NCBI GenBank assembly: GCA_021399435.1
Contig: JAJTUP010000036.1
Location: 708,210 to 772,209 of the forward strand
Direction: 5' to 3'
From: Diaporthe sp. PMI_573
Taxonomy: Eukaryota > Ascomycota > Sordariomycetes > Diaporthales > Diaporthaceae
Length of the DNA: 64,000 bases
Below the pieces are notes generated by a model. It saw nothing but the letters and a program-made list of their open reading frames with translations, made no database searches and was not told the origin of the DNA. The translations under genes and the position numbers were made by a program. Each line of letters opens with the position of its first letter. The first letter of the stretch is position 1. Of this stretch, positions 22,667 through 33,871 are shown one piece after another.

Positions 22667-24589
22667 ATGGAATGCTTGCGAGACGAGTTTACCGGCGGCG
22701 TCGTCCTGGGTGGACGATATGAAACCATCTCACCCCTCAACCATGGATCCTTCGGCATGGTCTTCAAGGCCAGAGACCTCGTCACTGGCGACGTTGTCGC
22801 TATCAAGTGCCTGACGAAGAAGGCGGCTGCCGACGATGCCGGCCTGGAGTTCGCCATCGACGACAAGTCGGAGGAACTCGCACTTCATCAACACCTCGGT
22901 AGCCACCCCAACATCGTCAGCCTGGTCCACTCCTTCGAGACGGATGCTCACATGTACCTGGTCCTCGAGTTCTGTCAGCAAGGTGACCTTTACGAGGCCA
23001 TCCGCGTTGACCAAGGACCACTCGAGACCGAGCACGTGCGTCGATTCATGCTGGAGCTTGTCGACGCCGTGTCCTACATCCACTCGAAGGGCGTCTACCA
23101 TCGGGACATCAAGCCGGAGAACATCTTCCTCGCCAAGGACGGATCAATGAAGCTCGGTGACTTTGGCCTGGCCACCACCGAGAAATGGACGTACGAGACC
23201 GGTGTTGGCAGCGATCGGTACATGTCACCAGAGCAGTACGACTCTGCCGGTGCCGGGTACTCTCCTGCCCAGGCCGACATCTGGGCCATCGGTGTCTGCC
23301 TGCTCAACATCCTCTTCTCGCGCAACCCCTTCACCACTCCAACCGAGTCCGACCCGCTCTTCTTGGACTTCTCCCGCGACAAGCAGTCCCTCTTCGACGT
23401 CTTCCCCTCGATGTCCCAAGACACCTACGAGGTCATTGTCGAGTGCATGAACATGGACCCGAGCAAGAGGTCTCTGGTAGGGGCCCGCCGCGCGCTGAAC
23501 CGCATCGTGAGCTTCACCACCCTCGAAGAAATCGACGACGAGTTCTGCTCGTCGCGGGCCAACATCGCCTCGGCCAACCGGGAGCCGCTGCGCACACCGT
23601 CGATCCAGAGTCCGATGGCGGATACTGGTGCGTTCCCTTGGGCCAAAGCACTGCACACATCAAGTGCTATGCTTTCCATCCGCCAGTTGAGCGCCATCCC
23701 AGACGACGAGAGCTACACCGAAGACTTGTTCTCCAAGTCTGCGGCGACGACCGATTGGTTCTCTGCTCAGACCCCGTCCATCTCCTCCATCATGGACTCG
23801 AGCTTCCCCACCTCCATGCAGTCCCTCAACATCAACAAAGCGATGCTGAAGCCAGCTGCAAAGGTGTCACCAATGGCAGGGTCCCTCCCAATCACCATGT
23901 CCAAGCCACGCAACGTGCCTGCCATGTCCATGGTTTTTGGTGACCAAGGCGCCGTTTCCAAGAGCTGGAGCGACCTTTGGGAGGAGGAGGAGGAGGAGCA
24001 CCAAGAGGAGGAGAGGGCCCGCCAGCTCCGAGCTCTCAAGAGGATGAACTCCCGGACCTGGAGCGAAGACAGCAAGGACGAGGATGACACGCCGCGACAG
24101 GGCTTGTCGCCCAACGTCAAGTCTTCTGTCATCAACGCTAAGCCCCGGGTTTCATCCATCGAGGACGCCATCGACATGGATGGAGACCTGCCGGACAGCT
24201 TCTTGTTCCAAGACGTCAGCCCGGTCAAGCCTCAGGACTTGCATCGTCAATCTCCTCACAAGCAAGGCTCTATGGACAAGTGGGCCAAGCTTGGGGAGAA
24301 ACGTCGTGCGTACACGGGTACTTATGAGTCCATGCCCAAGCCGGACTTCACCCTGAAGACGGGTCACCAAGGTGTGAGCTTCCTAGGCCAAGGCCTCTTC
24401 GGTGTTGACGGTTCGTCACATCAAAACAATTTCATGCTCGCCAACCATCACAACCATATGGCGAACAACAAACATCAGACTCGGGAACGGGTCAAGGAAT
24501 GTCCTTGGAGCAAGAACAAGGGGCGAGATTTCAATTGGAACTGGCGCTCTGAGAGGCGCCTCGAGTGGGTTGGTGCTAGCCCGGCATAG
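22667..24589 (+). CDS. Ser/Thr protein kinase, KSP1/RAN1-like
   Basis: One exon encodes 640 residues. The kinase domain covers about residues 18-285, with a Gly-rich loop NHGSFGMVFKA, the ATP-binding Lys47 in VAIK, the catalytic loop HRDIKPEN (Asp147), DFG at 165-167 and the P+1 segment RYMSPEQ. All catalytic residues are present. The rest is low-complexity, with an acidic Glu run near residue 440 and a conserved-looking basic/aromatic end (FNWNWRSERRLEW). The pattern fits the fungal kinases related to budding yeast Ksp1 and fission yeast Ran1/Pat1, which restrain meiosis, filamentation or autophagy in response to nutrients through PKA/TOR signalling. Orthology to a specific member cannot be fixed from sequence reading alone. 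The long pyrimidine-rich leader with upstream ORFs suggests translational control. Confidence 0.88.
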   Translation: MECLRDEFTGGVVLGGRYETISPLNHGSFGMVFKARDLVTGDVVAIKCLTKKAAADDAGLEFAIDDKSEELALHQHLGSHPNIVSLVHSFETDAHMYLVLEFCQQGDLYEAIRVDQGPLETEHVRRFMLELVDAVSYIHSKGVYHRDIKPENIFLAKDGSMKLGDFGLATTEKWTYETGVGSDRYMSPEQYDSAGAGYSPAQADIWAIGVCLLNILFSRNPFTTPTESDPLFLDFSRDKQSLFDVFPSMSQDTYEVIVECMNMDPSKRSLVGARRALNRIVSFTTLEEIDDEFCSSRANIASANREPLRTPSIQSPMADTGAFPWAKALHTSSAMLSIRQLSAIPDDESYTEDLFSKSAATTDWFSAQTPSISSIMDSSFPTSMQSLNINKAMLKPAAKVSPMAGSLPITMSKPRNVPAMSMVFGDQGAVSKSWSDLWEEEEEEHQEEERARQLRALKRMNSRTWSEDSKDEDDTPRQGLSPNVKSSVINAKPRVSSIEDAIDMDGDLPDSFLFQDVSPVKPQDLHRQSPHKQGSMDKWAKLGEKRRAYTGTYESMPKPDFTLKTGHQGVSFLGQGLFGVDGSSHQNNFMLANHHNHMANNKHQTRERVKECPWSKNKGRDFNWNWRSERRLEWVGASPA

Positions 24590-26645
24590 CCGGCTTTCAC
24601 CACTTGTAGTTGGGTTATCACTTGTCTTTTCCTCACCTTTCTCCCCATCATCTCAACGGTTGGATTAGTGTGCTGCTGGGTCTCTCTCCGTCTTTCATTT
24701 TCAAAGGTTCGCCTCGTGTTTGCCGCTCTGGGAAGTTGCATTTTCTTAGTTTCGTTTCTCGAGGGTGGATAGGCTCGTCGTAAACTGCATCGCGTATGGG
24801 GTTGAGGATTCAAATATTGCTCAGCATTGGGAGTTTTGGTTTTATCTTTTTTTTTTCCACATATGTTTTGGTTGGAAAACACCACAAAAACAAGTCATCC
24901 ATGGGAAAGGCGGCGCAGCGGCGAACTCGAGGCACTTTGGAAACTACGGAGCAGAGAGACCACTTCAAAACACCAGCAAGCATACTAAACGGGGGATGGG
25001 ATCAGAGGAGGCAAAATGATCTTGCCTAAACTCGCTTTCTGTGTATTAGATATCTCCACACCATCATTCACACAATACCAGAAGTTACCCACTCACGCAG
25101 AACTCTTCTGACAAACTGTTATTCGCAAGTGACTGCAAGAAACCGATCAGACTGACAGACTTCCAAGGTTGACAAGCCCAGCCGGCCTGCCCACTCATGT
25201 TCCAAGGACATGGCATCGCCGCTCGTAGCACGGAGTACGCCCGCGCTATCATTCCCACTGTGACGGTGTGGGTATGACGATGCTGTAGGTTTTCAATCAC
25301 CATCAGAGTCCAACCGTTGTGCGGTTCATCATCCAGCCGACCGGCCGTTGCTGCTAGTTCCAACCAAGAGTACAACGCTGACATGTCTGCAAGCATGTCT
25401 TGGATGATGGTGTGTTGTGTTTGTGTATGTGTGGTGAGTATGGGTCTCCACTCAAGTGTGTGTGCTGCCACACCGAACACGACGTTGTCTGTCGTGCGAC
25501 CGGACCATGTCGCGGGACTGGCTGGGTCGGCTGGACGGCTGTGCTGACTGACTTGACTGCGCCAGGTCTGTCGTGCCACTGTGCCGTTCCATTTGACGGG
25601 TGGGCCGGTCAGGCTGGAGGGCATGGTGGGTTGCGGGGCATTGGCTCGTTGCCCCGGGTAGGTGGGGGTTGATTTTCTCTACTTGCTCTCGTTGAGGGGG
25701 CGGGTTGGGCTGACTTGCTTGGTGTTGCCATGTGTTTGTGTTACGAGTCTAATATCATCGGGCTCTTGAGGTAGATCACTGCCACCGGTGGCTGGCTTTG
25801 CATTGGTTGTGTAATTGCGCACGCTCTTGGGGCCTCGGGCCATTGTCGACTTGAAGTTCCCAAGTGGACAGTTGAGATCATGCATGCGGAATGTTGAGGC
25901 GCGCCACGCCGATCGCTGTGAGAGTTGCTCACACAAACAAGAGATAATACTTGAAAAGAGAGAGATGGTGTGCGGGTATAATGTACACTACTGTAGCTAC
26001 CTAGCCACATTTTCAAAAATGCGAAAATATCATTGCGGAGCCCCCATAGCTTGTTCACCTTCAACCCGGCTATTCCACAAGAGGTAATCCTACAGGAGGT
26101 TGTCCCACAGGAGGTTATCCTACACGAGGGTATCTTAAAAAGGAGGGTGGGAGAGTTGTCCTATAGAAGGGTATCCGACAGCAGAGTAGGAGGTATCCTG
26201 CAGAGGATTATTCCTTAGGAGGTTATTCCACAAGAGTTTCAAATGTTAAACCCATGAGAGGTTGGGCAGCGAGCACTACCCACGTGGTCCACTAAACAGA
26301 TTTGCTGTAGCGCGACACCCGAGCAAAGCTCACTGGTGTATGTGGTGAATGGATTAATGGCATTGGAACTGCCCTAAGTAGGTGCGGCCGTGGTCTGTCA
26401 ACCGCGGAAGGGGGAAACCTGGTCTGTCCTCGACCACCCGAGCTCACGATCACACAAATCATCGCAAAAAGGTGAAGCGTCGCTGGATGGTAGAATCTAC
26501 AGCCACCGCAGAAGCAGGTTGTCGAATCGCCGCCACGTTGCAGGGTCTTCGCCTCACGGGAAGGCTTTAAAGCGCATGATTATGTCGTGGTAGGTCCAAT
26601 CTCCCTCCCAAGTCGCGACGTTAACGGGCTGAATGAAGTGCATGG
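24590..26645. other. intergenic, no supported gene
   Basis: About 2 kb after the kinase gene. Frames on both strands (for example 25085-25624 minus) show no domain. The right part contains a 15-bp repeat array, listed separately. Confidence 0.5.
26070..26245. repeat. 15-bp degenerate tandem repeat, array B
   Basis: The clearest stretch, about 26077-26125, reads AGGTAATCCTACAGG, AGGTTGTCCCACAGG, AGGTTATCCTACACG. Further diverged units with small indels continue to about 26240. In one frame it gives pentapeptides of the form QEVIL, QEVVP and QEVIL inside a 61-codon open frame (26033-26218). The unit is the reverse complement of that in arrays C and D. Confidence 0.75.
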
Positions 26646-27946
26646 CTAGACACACTTATGCTGTACTATGGTAAAGAGGCCGCCCCAATCCTCAGGCTTG
26701 ACGAGGGGAGTCTCGGAAGTCCATTCATAAGAACATTCCACCCAAACGGTCTCGTATACGATCTCATGCAATCCTGCTGCTTCGGCACCGACCCACGAAA
26801 AGCTCCCCATAGCCTCTCTCAGCTTCTCCCTGAACGTTCTCCAGTAATAGCGTTTCTTCAGTGGTCCTAAATGTCCAAGTACATACTGCTTAAGAAGCGT
26901 ACGTGCACGGATTAAAAACGAAACCACCCAAATGTCCAAGGACTCTGTAGTAGCAGAGGGTCTCTGCTAAGATTCCGTAATCGGCCGAGAGCGGTTCAAC
27001 GCCTGCTTTGGGCTTCATCAGTGCAAGGAGTGCATAGATCTGATCTCGCGGGTCGCTAAACTCTCCATAGGCGAACCTGGTCATGATATTCTCGACCGAC
27101 ATGGTGTTGAATCCCTTTTGGAAGTCACCAAAGAACCCACCACGGAAGGAGTGCCTTATAAGTATAGGAGCATCCAGTCCATATTCGCCAACAGATAGGT
27201 TTGGCGCCTTTTTGAAAATACCCATGAGCTCCAGGGGTGTTTAATGCGGGCTTCCCGTGATACCAGAAGTGGACGAGGCCCTCCCAAAGCGCTGCCTTGC
27301 TGCCCGCACAATAGAACATGATCCCGCGGAAGTATACATTCCTGTACAACTCATATCCGACGCCAGTATGACCTCTGCGAGAATGGTTCCATGGCCTGCG
27401 TCACCTTCAATGAGTACATGTGCTGTGTCTCGTGGCCCTGATTTCCTTCATCACCCAGCTACAACCATCCGCCTCATTACCCAGCCAAGAGATCACACGG
27501 TCTGCCGAAGAAGATATACTCCCCACCATATTGACCTGGTAATTATTTTTCAAATGGTCGGACTGGTTGATGCAAATGCATTGATCCACATTAGAGGGTA
27601 TCCGTTCTTCTGCAGAGGCCTTCAAATGCTGCTGTCTCTTTCTCAATCCATTGTCGCCGCTTGTCGAGGGATCGCGCCTTTTTCAAAAAAAAAAAGTTGC
27701 ACAATGCTTCAAGAGCCACCCAGAGATTCTCACTGATAGACAGTAGTGACTCATTGATTTCATGACACGGTTCGGGGCTGCCCCAGGTATTGAAAGTGCC
27801 ACAAAGGGAGGGGATGTTCCAATATCGTACGTCTCTAAAGAAAAATGATCAAGATCCGAGGCAGGGGGTTGGTCCACGAAGCGCAGGAACCGGATGCACT
27901 GTTTAGATCTGTCGAGTGGCGTGTGCTGAAAAAGTTTCCATGACAC
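26646..27946 (-). pseudogene. HET-domain (heterokaryon incompatibility) gene, decayed
   Basis: Fragments in all three minus frames spell a HET-domain protein in order: a HTPLDRSKQCIRFLR-type start, then ALS followed out of frame by WGSPEP, then LSISENLWVALEALCNFF, CINQSDHLKNNYQVNM, SSADRVISWLG, SYWRRI-stop-VVQECILPRDH and FSDPRDQIYALLALMKP. Visible lesions are a lost base near 27795, a frame change near 27600, and a TGA at 27351-27353 exactly where the family has an invariant Trp (RxWxVQE). No ATG is in frame at the start. HET proteins trigger cell death after fusion of incompatible hyphae; this copy cannot make an intact one. The TGG-to-TGA change is of the type RIP makes, while the indels are not. 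Confidence 0.85.
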
Positions 27947-30149
27947 TTTATTGCATAGTGATGCTGTCTGTACAGGGAGGTTGAGAAGCTAGATCAGCCA
28001 GAAAGGCGAGGATTGACAAATAGCGAATGGTGATCGGGATGAATATTGGGCTCTGATCTTTCCTAGCAAACAGTGGCGGCACTGGGGTAATGAGAAGATG
28101 ACATTGGGATAGAGATAACGGCACTGCTAACCGTGAAGTACCTCCAGGGATAGCCATCCGGTGGCGAAGTGCATGCGTAGGGAGCTTTTCCCACTTGGTT
28201 CATAGATGGTGGCTACTATAATACAGCAGGCTCAATGCGGTCAGAGATGTCATTCTCTAAGGACATCGATTGGTTTTTGGCGCAGACGATTCTGCCCGGC
28301 TTCTACTGTGATGTTTCGTAGGCGGGCAATACCATGACTAGCAGAAGGAGCATCGACGAGTGAATGTACTCATGCCTTTATATACCCTAGTAGCGTTCGA
28401 GCTGAAGATTCCTGGTCTATGTGCTGACCTACATCCTCGAGGCGGAGATTGCCGCGTCGTGGCGATTCTATAAGCGAGCCTCGACTGGAATTGTATTGCG
28501 TTGTGGCAATGGCAATATATTGCACGATGGCTGATATCACCAAACTTTCCGTTTCGAGGACGGTATGTCTAATATTGGTGACGATTTAAAGTGTACAGTA
28601 TTTCATAAATCTCTCACTGTTCTCTGCAAGCTTTGCTCGGATATCCGCTACGCGGCCACAGCATCTATAGTAGACTACCTGGGCAGTAATCACTACAAAA
28701 TCTCCTGTAGAATAGACCTCCTATAGAATAGTCTCTTATGGATCGGCTCCTATGGCACAGCCTCCTGTGGGACAACCTCCTATACAATAACCTCTCCTAG
28801 GATAACCCTGTATAGAGTGAGCTCCTATAGAGTAGCCTTCCTTAGGAAAATATCCTATGGGAAAACCTTTGTGGAACAAGTTTCTATAGGACAATTCATC
28901 AGGGCTCTGCATTGGCTCTTTTTATTTGGATGTGGCTATGTTATTGTAATAGTGTATGTGATACTGTGACGATTGTAATCCTTACACACACTCAAGACAA
29001 ACATTGGGAAGTTTCCAGAGTGTTCTAAAAGATCAACTTAAAACATACTTTCTCCTGCAATTCACAGTGGCCCAGCTTTAAAGATTACCTTGGAATGTGG
29101 GTTGGGCTAGGGTATTGATTAGAACAGTTGATAAACAGTTTGGAAATGCGTATTGTACTTTACAATAATTTTAAAAAAAAAGCTGGACTTTTACAGTTAA
29201 TGACCAGTGGTGAACAATTAAGGAACCTCCACTGGCAGTTCAGCTGCGTTGAGAAACTGACGAATCTTCAAGACCGGCAGAGGTTTGGATTACATGTGTA
29301 CAATTTGCCTGGAAACATTGCAGTGGACCATCTCCACAGGACGGGCGGCAATGCCACTGGGACTTCCTCTTCGCAAGATTCAACTAGCCAAATAACTATG
29401 AGGCAGACTGATGACTGAGCTGAGCGTGTAGTACCACATGGGATAGCAAGAGACAAGAAGATAATTCGAGGCATAGTCTAATGCTCGTCGAGAATGAATG
29501 TCTCCGGGGGCTCCTTCCTCACACCCTGCCCCAGTTAATTGATACCACAGTGCTTGCACCTGGAGACAGAAAACCCTTGCTCCTACGGACAATTGCCGTG
29601 ATCGGTGGCCACTGCAGCGTAGCATCGTGGGGCTTCCATGCCATGACTAGCGAGAAGACCCCAGCATGCTGCATGCATGAGAGATCCTTCTTATCACTAT
29701 TTGACCTCTAAGATCGAGCCATCCTCGGCGTTGCTACCTATACCATCGTGTTAGCCGAATGAATTCTGTGGCTTTGCCAAGATTATGAGCAGTCCCATAG
29801 GAGCGCAGGACCTAATATACCGTCCAAATGGCGCAGGTATTGCCATATATGGGGCCGATGAATGGGAACCAACTCAGGCGTGAGTGAGCATTCTATGTTG
29901 GATAAATTGCCAGCTTCTCAAGCAATCCACGCTGTACGCATACTACACCACAAGACTTCATGGCGCAGTTCTGTTTCTCTAGGCACACCACAGCATCGTC
30001 CACGAGAAGTATCACGTACCAAGTACGTGAAATTCAAACAACCTTTTTAAACCTATCGGCTCTCATCTGTTCTGCAACAGGATACCGTTGAAACTGCGCG
30101 GAACAGGATTCGCAGAATTTGACATCTATACCGTCTACAGGTGGTCTCA
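27947..30149. other. AT-rich intergenic region with a repeat array
   Basis: About 2.2 kb without a supported gene between the HET pseudogene and the monooxygenase. It contains the largest 15-bp array (28700-28897) and a single related CCCATAGGAG near 29793. Frames here are short and without domains. Confidence 0.5.
28700..28897. repeat. 15-bp degenerate tandem repeat, array C (about 13 units)
   Basis: Consecutive units read CTCCTATGGCACAGC, CTCCTGTGGGACAAC, CTCCTATACAATAAC, CTCTCCTAGGATAAC and so on, with a consensus close to CTCCTATRGGATAAC. The core TCCTATAGGA is itself palindromic. Unit length stays at 15 although the sequence has diverged by many substitutions. No flanking coding frame is obvious. 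Confidence 0.8.
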
Positions 30150-31871
30150 ATGGGCTTGAATGTAATTGTCGTCGGGGCAGGCATAGCAGGATTCTCCGCC
30201 GCCATATCTCTCCGCCGAGCTGGCCACAGCGTGCACATATACGAGCGGTCCTCCTTCAACAATGAGGTCGGCGCCGCCATTCACGTCCCTCCAAACGCGT
30301 CCCGAGCTTTACTGGCTTGGGGCTTGAACCCGGAAGGCGCGAAATTTGTGACTGTCAAGTCTAGCTTTCGTGCCAACGCCAAAACGCTGGAACGTTTCCA
30401 CGTGGGAACCACAGAAAGTGATGTTCCGGTCAAGTACGGCTCACCGTGGTACTTTGCGCACCGGGTTGATTTGCACGAAGAGCTGAAGAGGTTGGCTACG
30501 GAGAAGAACGGGCAGGGCAGGCCTGCAGAGGTGCATTTGAGGTCTGAGGTGGTCAAATACGTGAGTTCCGGTCCGTTTCCGCATTCAATACACATCAGCG
30601 CAACGAGGCCGGCGTATCTACTTCATAAAGGGCTGTCATTTTCTAAATATTCTTTTTAGGACGCAGAGACCCCTTCAATCACCCTTGCCAACGGCGAAAC
30701 GGTGCATGGCGACGTTGTCATCGCAGCAGATGGCATCCACACCCTGGGCGTCCAGGCCATCACCGGAAAGCCAAACCCTCCTGAGCCATCAAGAGATGCA
30801 TACAATTTCTGCTACCGCTTCCTTATAGCCGCTGGTGATATCGAAAATGATCCTGAAACGAGATTCTGGAACGAAGAAGACGACGGCCGCATGAAATTCT
30901 TCATTGGAGATATGAAGAGGCTGGTCTCTTATCCCTGCCGCAAGTGAGTCTCCTGCCATGAGACCCCAGACGTGCTAAATACCGTCGGATTATTGACAAC
31001 TCTGTAGCAATGAGGTGCACAATTTTGTTGCAATATTCCATGAGGATGACATTTCCAAGCTGCGAAAAGAAGGTCTGAGAATTCTCATGCTCTTTCCACC
31101 ACAGAACTTGTTGCTAACAAGACTTTTCTTCTTGTGTGACAGACTGGCAAGCCCCCATTGATAAGTCCAAGTTACTCAGCAGATACCATGACGTTCACCC
31201 GCGGCTTCTGGCAGTACTGAAGTACGTTTCAAAAACCTACCTGTGGATTGGTTGGATCTCTTCCCACTGCTGACGTGCGAACAGCAAGGCAACGGAAATC
31301 AAGCAATGGGCACTACTCTTTCGACCACCCATTTCTACGTGGGTCAAAGGCGAAATGGCGCTAGCAGGCGATGCAGCTCATCCTATGTTACCCCGTGAGT
31401 TTACATCTCCTCGCGACGTGTCAATTACTCTGCTGACCAGAAACAGACCAAGGACAGGGTGGGGCTCAGGGAATCGAGGATGGCATTGTTCTCGGCATGG
31501 TCCTCAGCAATGCCACAAGAGAGAGCGTTTCTGAGCGTCTGTTGCTGTACGAAAAGATTCGAAAAAGTCGAGCGAGCTTGATGCAAATCTTCAGCAACGC
31601 CGGCCAGGATGAGCCGGAATTGATTCAGAAGGAAGCGTCACAATTCATCCCGCTGGAACGGGTACCAAGTATGTCATTTTGAATGCGATCAACATGAATA
31701 TGCACCGGCATAGGCTGACTGGTATCAGAATCTCCGGAGGAATTCTTTGATTACAACTTTGGATACGATGTTGTGAGAGACACTCTCAATACTCTTAGAG
31801 AAGCAGAACCAGGCTTCGAGTTGCCAAAGTCCTTCTTTCAGGAACAACCGGGCAGAGGAACATATCCCTGA
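30150..31871 (+). CDS. FAD-dependent aromatic-type monooxygenase (salicylate hydroxylase-like)
   Basis: Seven exons (30150-30560, 30660-30943, 31008-31072, 31143-31221, 31285-31394, 31447-31668, 31729-31871) join in phase to 437 residues. The start is the ATG at 30150; a GTG three codons upstream is not used. The N-terminus has the FAD dinucleotide motif GAGIAG (residues 9-14) with Glu32 for the ribose. The DG motif is in IAADGIH, and the second FAD motif is [22 protein letters not shown]. This is the PHBH/salicylate hydroxylase-like group A flavin monooxygenase family, which hydroxylates phenolic and related rings with NAD(P)H and O2. It lies 0.3 kb from a convergent tannase/feruloyl esterase-family gene, so release and then ring hydroxylation of a plant phenolic is a reasonable inference. 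The substrate is not determined by sequence. Confidence 0.88.
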
Positions 31872-32180
31872 GCTGTAGGGTCATATCATGGACGTGGGTG
31901 CCGCTGAGATTGGGGCAAGATTGGGGCCTAGTTTGAGAAACGTGACAGAAACAAGCAGCAAGAACGAGTCTCGGGTCCCAGAAGTCGAAAAACTTCGACG
32001 AGCATACCCTTGGATAACAAGCGAATCTGTCACAGGTGAAGATCACTCATCAGATAGATCATGCATCAACGCATCCAAACGGATGGCTTCGTGGTTGTGA
32101 TTAACAGGCGTGCCCGTAAAGGACACCCCACTGTCTGTATCGAGCTGCCTCCTCATGATCAGATATCCCAGGACAATGTG

Positions 32181-33871
32181 TCACAGACACTCGAAAGAGG
32201 CCGCATCATTTGGGTCTGAGCCGACAAAGGTAAGCTGACGAGGATATAGGCACAACCCGACTTCTCGAGTAGCATTCTTATCACCGACAGCCGGTCCTGT
32301 AGCGGGTATAGTGTCAGGGGCTGTACCATTCTCAACCCAAGCCCGGAGGGAATCAAAAACGGTGAGGTGAGGGTCGAGACCCGGCCCAAGACCACAGTGG
32401 TCTACTCCTGGCGCAAGGAAGAGTCGGTAGTAGTCCGTGACGTTTGAGTTCAGCTGTGTGACTCGGTCGTAATAGTCGACCGTTCCATGATAGGTGATGA
32501 GTTGGTCGGCCAGGCCGTGCCAGGTTAGTAATTTAGTGCCCGCATTCTTCAAGTCGGTTAAGTCGGGGTTGTCCGTTCCAATGACGGAGGCATATTGGGC
32601 GACAGATGCGCGGTACAGCCGATCATAGTCCTCCCTGCTCAGGCCACTCAGGTCCAGTGACGTGTTCTTGGCTACGAACACTTTGAGCCAGTCTTCGGGG
32701 ATGGGGAACGGAACGAGAGTGCAATTGTCCACGGAGTCGCACGTCGTATTCAGAAGGCCGGTCAGAGGAGCTTCTTTGGCCATCCCGTACCACTCAAATT
32801 TGCCTTCCACGGAGCTCGGCCCTTTCCACACGGCGTTGACTAGCTCGGCATGCTTCGCTGTGACAACGATGGATCCGCTTGGCTCAGTGCAGCTGACAGT
32901 AGAGTCGATCAAGGAATCCGCGTCGAAATCACATTGGTCTGGAAGAGCAATGACTCCATCCTCGACGCCGTCCAATCCATCACACGCCTTGATCGCGGCT
33001 TCAGTGAAAGCTTCCAGTACGCACGTAGGAGGTCTCGTGTCTGCCAACAGACGTTAGTCCCTACGTCCAGCTGCGAACAATGCAGTCACGTACCAAGAAG
33101 GTTTGCCATCAGCGGACCCCAGTACTCTTGTACAATGAAGCGCTGCCAATTGATTGCGGGCGCGCTAGCAGAAATCCCGTCAAATTGTTCAGGGTGCTGC
33201 TGGGCCATGATATGTCCCTGGCGACCACCTGTTGAACAGCCATTGAAGTACGAGTACTTCGCAGGCGTGCCGTAATAGAGCTCTGTAGCTAGCTTTCCCA
33301 AGGATGCTCCTTCGTCCAATGTGACCACAGCGAAGTTCCAGAGCAACGGCCAGTTGATGTTGCCTTCGCTAATGAAACCCCAATCAGCCACCGGCGCGTC
33401 ATTATCATGGCCACCGTCTGTGGCTACCGAAGAGTAGCCGCCCGCGACTGCTGTGATCAAGGAGGCCGTGTAGCCGGTTCCCCAGCCACCGCCGCCGACC
33501 ATCTGAAAGCGCTCGTTCCAGTCAGTTGCGAGCAGAGGTAGGCCTATTATTGTATTGACAGCGTCATTCTGTCCAGGATGTGTGTATTGCACGGTAACCT
33601 GGCAGAACTTGCCGCCGGCGGAGGACTCCGATGTGACTGTGGTGTTTTCGACGACATCGAGGGCTAGCACCTCGATATTGGGCAAGGTCAGAGAATGAAA
33701 AGTTGACGCTTTACAAGCGATGGCAGGCGCATTGGTGACTCCCGATGAGGCTGGCGACAGAGTCGCGAGGAAGGGAGAAGTCATCTCGGTCCAGGAGCCT
33801 AACTCAACCAGAGAAGGCAGATAAAGACCAAGGAGTCTGGCCAGGGGCCCAACAAACTGGATGTCGCTCAT
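32181..33871 (-). CDS. tannase/feruloyl esterase-family protein
   Basis: Two exons (33871-33094 and 33040-32181), joined over a 53-nt intron with a CTAAC branch site, give 545 residues. The family's CS-D-HC arrangement is intact: Cys212-Ser213 in GCSTGGRQG, Asp438 in GLADQL, and His474-Cys475 in GVDHCG. The nucleophile and the His are flanked by the cysteines that form the characteristic disulfide. The calcium-binding loop DGLDGVEDGV is also present. Enzymes of this family hydrolyse gallate, ferulate or related esters of plant polyphenols and are normally secreted. The N-terminus (MSDIQFVGPLARLLGLYLPSL) is not a convincing signal peptide, so the true start or a first exon may be missed. It converges on the FAD monooxygenase, which could use the released phenol. 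Confidence 0.92.

Noticed and set aside
28700..28897. Repeat array considered as CRISPR
   Set aside because: Units of 15 bp are contiguous, without spacers, and the genome is fungal.
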